A stretch of DNA of 15,974 bases from CAYNWT01 sp964450955. GTDB lineage: Bacteria > Planctomycetota > Planctomycetia > Planctomycetales > Planctomycetaceae. Both the position numbers and the translations under genes were made by a program. Shown piece after piece: positions 13,449 through 15,974 of the stretch. Location of the stretch: NCBI GenBank assembly GCA_964450955.1, contig CAYVFI010000067.1:1-15974 (forward strand). Direction: 5' to 3'. The stretch's first letter is position 1. Every line of letters begins with the position of its first letter. Below the pieces are notes generated by a model, which worked only from the letters and a program-made list of their open reading frames with translations, ran no database searches and was not told the origin of the DNA.

Positions 13449-15152
13449 TTAGAACCCGGCCGGTTGCCCGTATTTCCGTGGATCGCTGCCGCCGAACAAC
13501 ATCTTGCCGTAGCGCCCGACCGACTGCGAAACGCCCACGCCATCAGTCGTCTGCACTTCGTGCCCAAACTCTCGCAGACCGGCAGCGTGCGAACCAAACA
13601 GCTTTGCTTCCAGGTTCAACCGATTTGGCGACCATTGATGGTGCAGCCGCGGCTGATTGACCGCAGATTGTGGCTTCAGTCCAAACCGAATCTGATTCAG
13701 CAACACCTGAAACGTCGCAGTGATGATTCTGGGACCGCCAGACGCCCCGATTGCCGCAATGGCTTTCCCATCTTCAATCACCAGAGTCGGCGTCATGCTT
13801 GAAAGCGGCTTCTTCTTCGGAGCCACCGCGTTCGCCGCGCTCTGAATCAAACCAAACGCATTCGCTTCACCAGGCCGCGCCGCGAAGTCGTCCATTTCGT
13901 CGTTTAGGATGAATCCGTATTCCGGAACCACGACAAAGCTTCCGTAAACCAGATTAATGGTTTCAGTACAAGCCACTCCGTTGCCGTCCTTGTCGATCAC
14001 CGATAAGTGGCTGGTTCCCGAATCACTGGCTGAAAAGAACCGGCCGTACTCCTGCGGACTCAGCGTCTCATCCAGCTTGATGCGTTTCGCAATCTCGGCA
14101 GCATATTTGGTTCCTATCAAGCGATCGATCGGGACGTCAGCGTGATCAGTGTCGCCCAGATACTCAGCCCGATCAGCGAACGCGTGCTTCATCGCTTCGG
14201 TCAGGACCTGAACGTAGCGCGGCGAGTTGTGACCGAGTGCGGTAAGCGACTGGTCGGGGTGTTGTTTCTCCCAGGCCTGCAAGACATTCAGCATCTGTAT
14301 CAACGCGACGCCACCACTGGATGGCGGCGGCATTGTGAGCACCTGCTTGCCATCAAACAGTCCGCTTAACGGCGAACGCACAACAAGCGGCTGCTGTGTC
14401 GCCAAATCCTGCTCCGTAATGACCCCGTTGTCAGCACACGCGGCGACAATAGCCTTAGCGACAGGGCCTTTGTAGAACGCGTCTGCTCCCTGTTCCGCAA
14501 TCAACTTCAGCATGGGCAGTTGAGGCGAGTAAAACTTCTTGCCTTCGGTCTTCAAATACCCGTCCAGCAGCAGTTTGTACTTCGTGTTGTAGCTGGGAAA
14601 CTTCTCGAACCTCGCCAGCGTTGATCGCTGCTTCGCTTTGTCACCTGGATCCAAAACGAATCCTTCTTCAGCAATCCGGATTGCGGGTTCCAGAAGTTTC
14701 GCCAGTGGCAGCGAACCATAATTTTCGGCCGCATAGCACAAGCCAGCGACGGTGCCCGGAACTCCAACGGCTCGCGGTCCACGCATCGATGCGGTTTCAT
14801 GTTCCGCCTTGTCCTTATACATATCCGCCGACGACGCCAAAGGCGCGCGTTCTCGATAGTCCAGCGCGATGGACTTTTGTTGCTTCGCGTCCCAGATCAC
14901 CATGAAACCGCCGCCACCCAGTCCACAACTGGCGGGACGAACAACGGACAACGTAAACGAAGTCGCGACAGCCGCATCGACAACGTTTCCGCCCGCCTGC
15001 AGCATCTCCAGCCCAGCCATACTGGCCAGCGGGTGATCCGCAGCGACCACTCCATTGCCATACGGGCCAGTCGCCGCGACCTGTTTCTCCTGCCCCGCCG
15101 CGGGCAGAACCAGCAGGCAAAGCATCGAGGTGACTCGAATAGAAAATCGCAT
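13449..15152 (-). CDS. ggt: Exported gamma-glutamyltransferase
   Basis: A 567-aa gamma-glutamyltransferase/hydrolase (glutathione and gamma-glutamyl peptide breakdown, probably periplasmic). The ATG at 15152 has GGAG 8 bases upstream and begins a signal peptide (MRFSIRVTSMLCLLVLPAAG), so it is preferred over a start 11 codons earlier. The family's landmarks are present: substrate-binding R100 (DYRERAP), nucleophile T380 at the autocleavage site (DSGTSHLSVIDKDGN), D422 (MDDF in the lid region), S451-S452 (PLSSMTPTLV) and G472-G473 (GASGGPRI). The proenzyme would cut itself before T380 to give a large subunit of about 355 residues after signal removal and a small one of 188. The usual second Thr after the nucleophile is Ser381 here. 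Length is normal for the family. It could supply amino acids or ammonium from extracellular peptides (inference). Confidence 0.96.
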   Translation of the reverse strand: MRFSIRVTSMLCLLVLPAAGQEKQVAATGPYGNGVVAADHPLASMAGLEMLQAGGNVVDAAVATSFTLSVVRPASCGLGGGGFMVIWDAKQQKSIALDYRERAPLASSADMYKDKAEHETASMRGPRAVGVPGTVAGLCYAAENYGSLPLAKLLEPAIRIAEEGFVLDPGDKAKQRSTLARFEKFPSYNTKYKLLLDGYLKTEGKKFYSPQLPMLKLIAEQGADAFYKGPVAKAIVAACADNGVITEQDLATQQPLVVRSPLSGLFDGKQVLTMPPPSSGGVALIQMLNVLQAWEKQHPDQSLTALGHNSPRYVQVLTEAMKHAFADRAEYLGDTDHADVPIDRLIGTKYAAEIAKRIKLDETLSPQEYGRFFSASDSGTSHLSVIDKDGNGVACTETINLVYGSFVVVPEYGFILNDEMDDFAARPGEANAFGLIQSAANAVAPKKKPLSSMTPTLVIEDGKAIAAIGASGGPRIITATFQVLLNQIRFGLKPQSAVNQPRLHHQWSPNRLNLEAKLFGSHAAGLREFGHEVQTTDGVGVSQSVGRYGKMLFGGSDPRKYGQPAGF

Positions 15153-15224
15153 AGCAGCGTCTCCGAGAGATTGTTCTGAGATCACGTCAGATTGGGCCAG
15201 GCGATCGCCACGGCTGTTCTTGTA

Positions 15225-15244
15225 CTGGGGCGTCCGAGCCCCAG
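15225..15244 (-). other. Hairpin upstream of ggt
   Basis: A perfect 7-bp stem CTGGGGC / GCCCCAG with a six-base loop, 73 bases upstream of the ggt start codon on the minus strand. There is no T-run. It could be a leader structure or part of a dispersed intergenic repeat. A perfect GGCGATCGCC palindrome lies at 15200-15209 between it and ggt. Confidence 0.35.
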
Positions 15245-15289
15245 GGTTCTAACACAGCGTCATGGCAAAGCGTGAATCCACCGGCCTTT

Positions 15290-15334
15290 TTCGTGACTCT
15301 TCGTGTTTTTCGTGACCACCTTTTCGTGGCCACG
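15290..15334. repeat. Iterated TTCGTG (CACGAA) intergenic repeat
   Basis: Four copies of TTCGTG at 15290, 15300, 15309 and 15323 with T-rich spacers, ending in the perfect palindrome CGTGGCCACG (15325-15334). Read on the minus strand this is the CACGAA-type iterated motif found between genes in many bacterial genomes. No coding potential is visible here. Confidence 0.6.
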
Positions 15335-15340
15335 GAATTC

Positions 15341-15370
15341 GGAAGGGCCACAGAATCCGTGCCCCCTTCC
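15341..15370 (-). terminator. Inverted repeat just after the FG-GAP gene
   Basis: GGAAGGG (15341-15347) and CCCTTCC (15364-15370) form a 7-bp stem directly after the stop codon (15376-15378) of the minus-strand FG-GAP gene, with a further CAC/GTG pairing inside. No U-tract follows, so it is only a possible terminator. Confidence 0.4.
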
Positions 15371-15375
15371 GACCA

Positions 15376-15974
15376 CTAATTGGATGCAGCCTTGTCGCCT
15401 TTCGCAGATTCAACTTCGGTAGCCGGTGGTGTTTCGCCCGAATCCTGTGGGTAAAGCAGAACTCTATCGTGCGTCAGCAACATCAGGTCCGAACGGCCAT
15501 CACCCGTGACGTCGGCAATCACCGCCTCACGCGGTTCAACACCGGCGGCATTCCGATCTGCCGCGAAGCTCTTCTCTTCGAAGACTTTGAAGTGCATCGC
15601 GTGACGCAGCCCCTTGTCCGGATCGAAGTTCAGGAGCTCAATCATGTGAGAACGTGTATCGATCATCGCGATATCCGGGCGGCCGTCCGCGTTTAAATCG
15701 CCCGCGATCAAATCCTGAAAGAAGACCCGTTCCAGCTTGGTCTCAAACGAAGCCACTTCTTCCAAAGTCGGATCTGTCTGTTCTGCGTAGAGAACCGAAA
15801 ACTGACCTTTGCCGACCAACAGCAAATCGTCTTTGCCGTCACCATTCAAATCGCCGATGTGGGACGCCTGGTAGTCCAACGCCCCCAATTCAACCTCACG
15901 CCACGGGCGAAACACATTGTCCGCCTTGCGAAGCACTCGCAGTTTCCTGACGCCGGAGTCGATTAAGACAATCT
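15376..15974 (-). CDS. FG-GAP/VCBS repeat protein (5' incomplete)
   Basis: The last 199 codons or so of a minus-strand gene whose start lies beyond the right edge. The frame is open to the window end (translating as IVLIDSGVRKLRVLRKADN before the first GTG at 15936), so that GTG is not the real start. Three calcium-binding FG-GAP/VCBS units are visible: DLNGDGKDDLLLVG, DLNADGRPDIAMID and DVTGDGRSDLMLL. Each has the DxNxDGxxD loop followed by a beta strand, as in integrin-like beta-propellers. The C-terminus is a short charged, Ala/Glu/Lys-rich tail. Proteins of this type in planctomycetes are normally exported and bind or process extracellular material; the function here cannot be told from this part. 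It could be transcribed with ggt, 223 bases downstream on the same strand, although hairpins and repeats separate them. Confidence 0.85.
   Translation of the reverse strand, partial: IVLIDSGVRKLRVLRKADNVFRPWREVELGALDYQASHIGDLNGDGKDDLLLVGKGQFSVLYAEQTDPTLEEVASFETKLERVFFQDLIAGDLNADGRPDIAMIDTRSHMIELLNFDPDKGLRHAMHFKVFEEKSFAADRNAAGVEPREAVIADVTGDGRSDLMLLTHDRVLLYPQDSGETPPATEVESAKGDKAASN

Overview
The window looks like part of a planctomycete chromosome, probably a marine Pirellulales-type lineage and perhaps metagenome-derived. Evidence: two DUF1080 (3-keto-disaccharide hydrolase) domains, a secreted SGNH hydrolase fused to DUF1080, a giant cadherin-like repeat protein, an FG-GAP/VCBS protein, moderate GC, and many exported proteins in short transcription units on both strands. 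A run of exactly 100 Ns at 142-241 is a scaffold gap inside coding repeats. The organism call is an inference from gene content only.

Layout: (1) 1-3396 +, the 3' part of a very large secreted repeat protein with near-identical 282-bp modules and a C-terminal EF-hand-rich region of the kind seen at the end of RTX-type proteins. (2) 3495-3818 +, a 107-aa protein of unknown function with an internal repeat, followed by a GC hairpin. (3) 4130-5833 +, a PAS-GAF-(His-less DHp-like)-REC signalling protein with a recognisable sigma-70-like promoter. (4) 6089-6766 -, an exported DUF1080 protein, divergent from (5) 7060-8553 +, an Amt ammonium transporter with a very good sigma-54 promoter in front and a textbook intrinsic terminator behind. 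(6) 8675-9190 -, a DinB-superfamily protein, divergent from (7) 9340-11148 +, an exported SGNH hydrolase-DUF1080-carbohydrate-binding-like fusion. It is followed on the same strand by (8) 11190-11483, a BFD-like [2Fe-2S] protein, and (9) 11516-13423, a RecQ-family helicase with an unusual C-terminal layout. (10) 13449-15152 -, an exported gamma-glutamyltransferase, convergent with recQ. (11) 15376-15974 -, the 3' part of an FG-GAP/VCBS repeat protein that runs off the window.

How the genes fit together: this is mostly a mosaic of independent short units, not one pathway. Two themes recur. One is extracellular work on polysaccharides and peptides (two DUF1080 domains, SGNH esterase, gamma-glutamyltransferase, two secreted repeat proteins). 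The other is nitrogen and signal sensing (sigma-54-driven Amt, the PAS-GAF-REC protein). No mobile element, CRISPR array, rRNA or tRNA was seen.

The most useful second-look items are: the sensor protein in which the position of the phosphorylated histidine is Asn and no ATPase domain exists; the sigma-54 element before amt; the RecQ variant with about 150 extra residues before its zinc motif and no HRDC domain; the assembly gap that hides a reading-frame artefact; and two hairpins sharing the same hexaloop. I do not see strong evidence for a wholly new multi-gene system.
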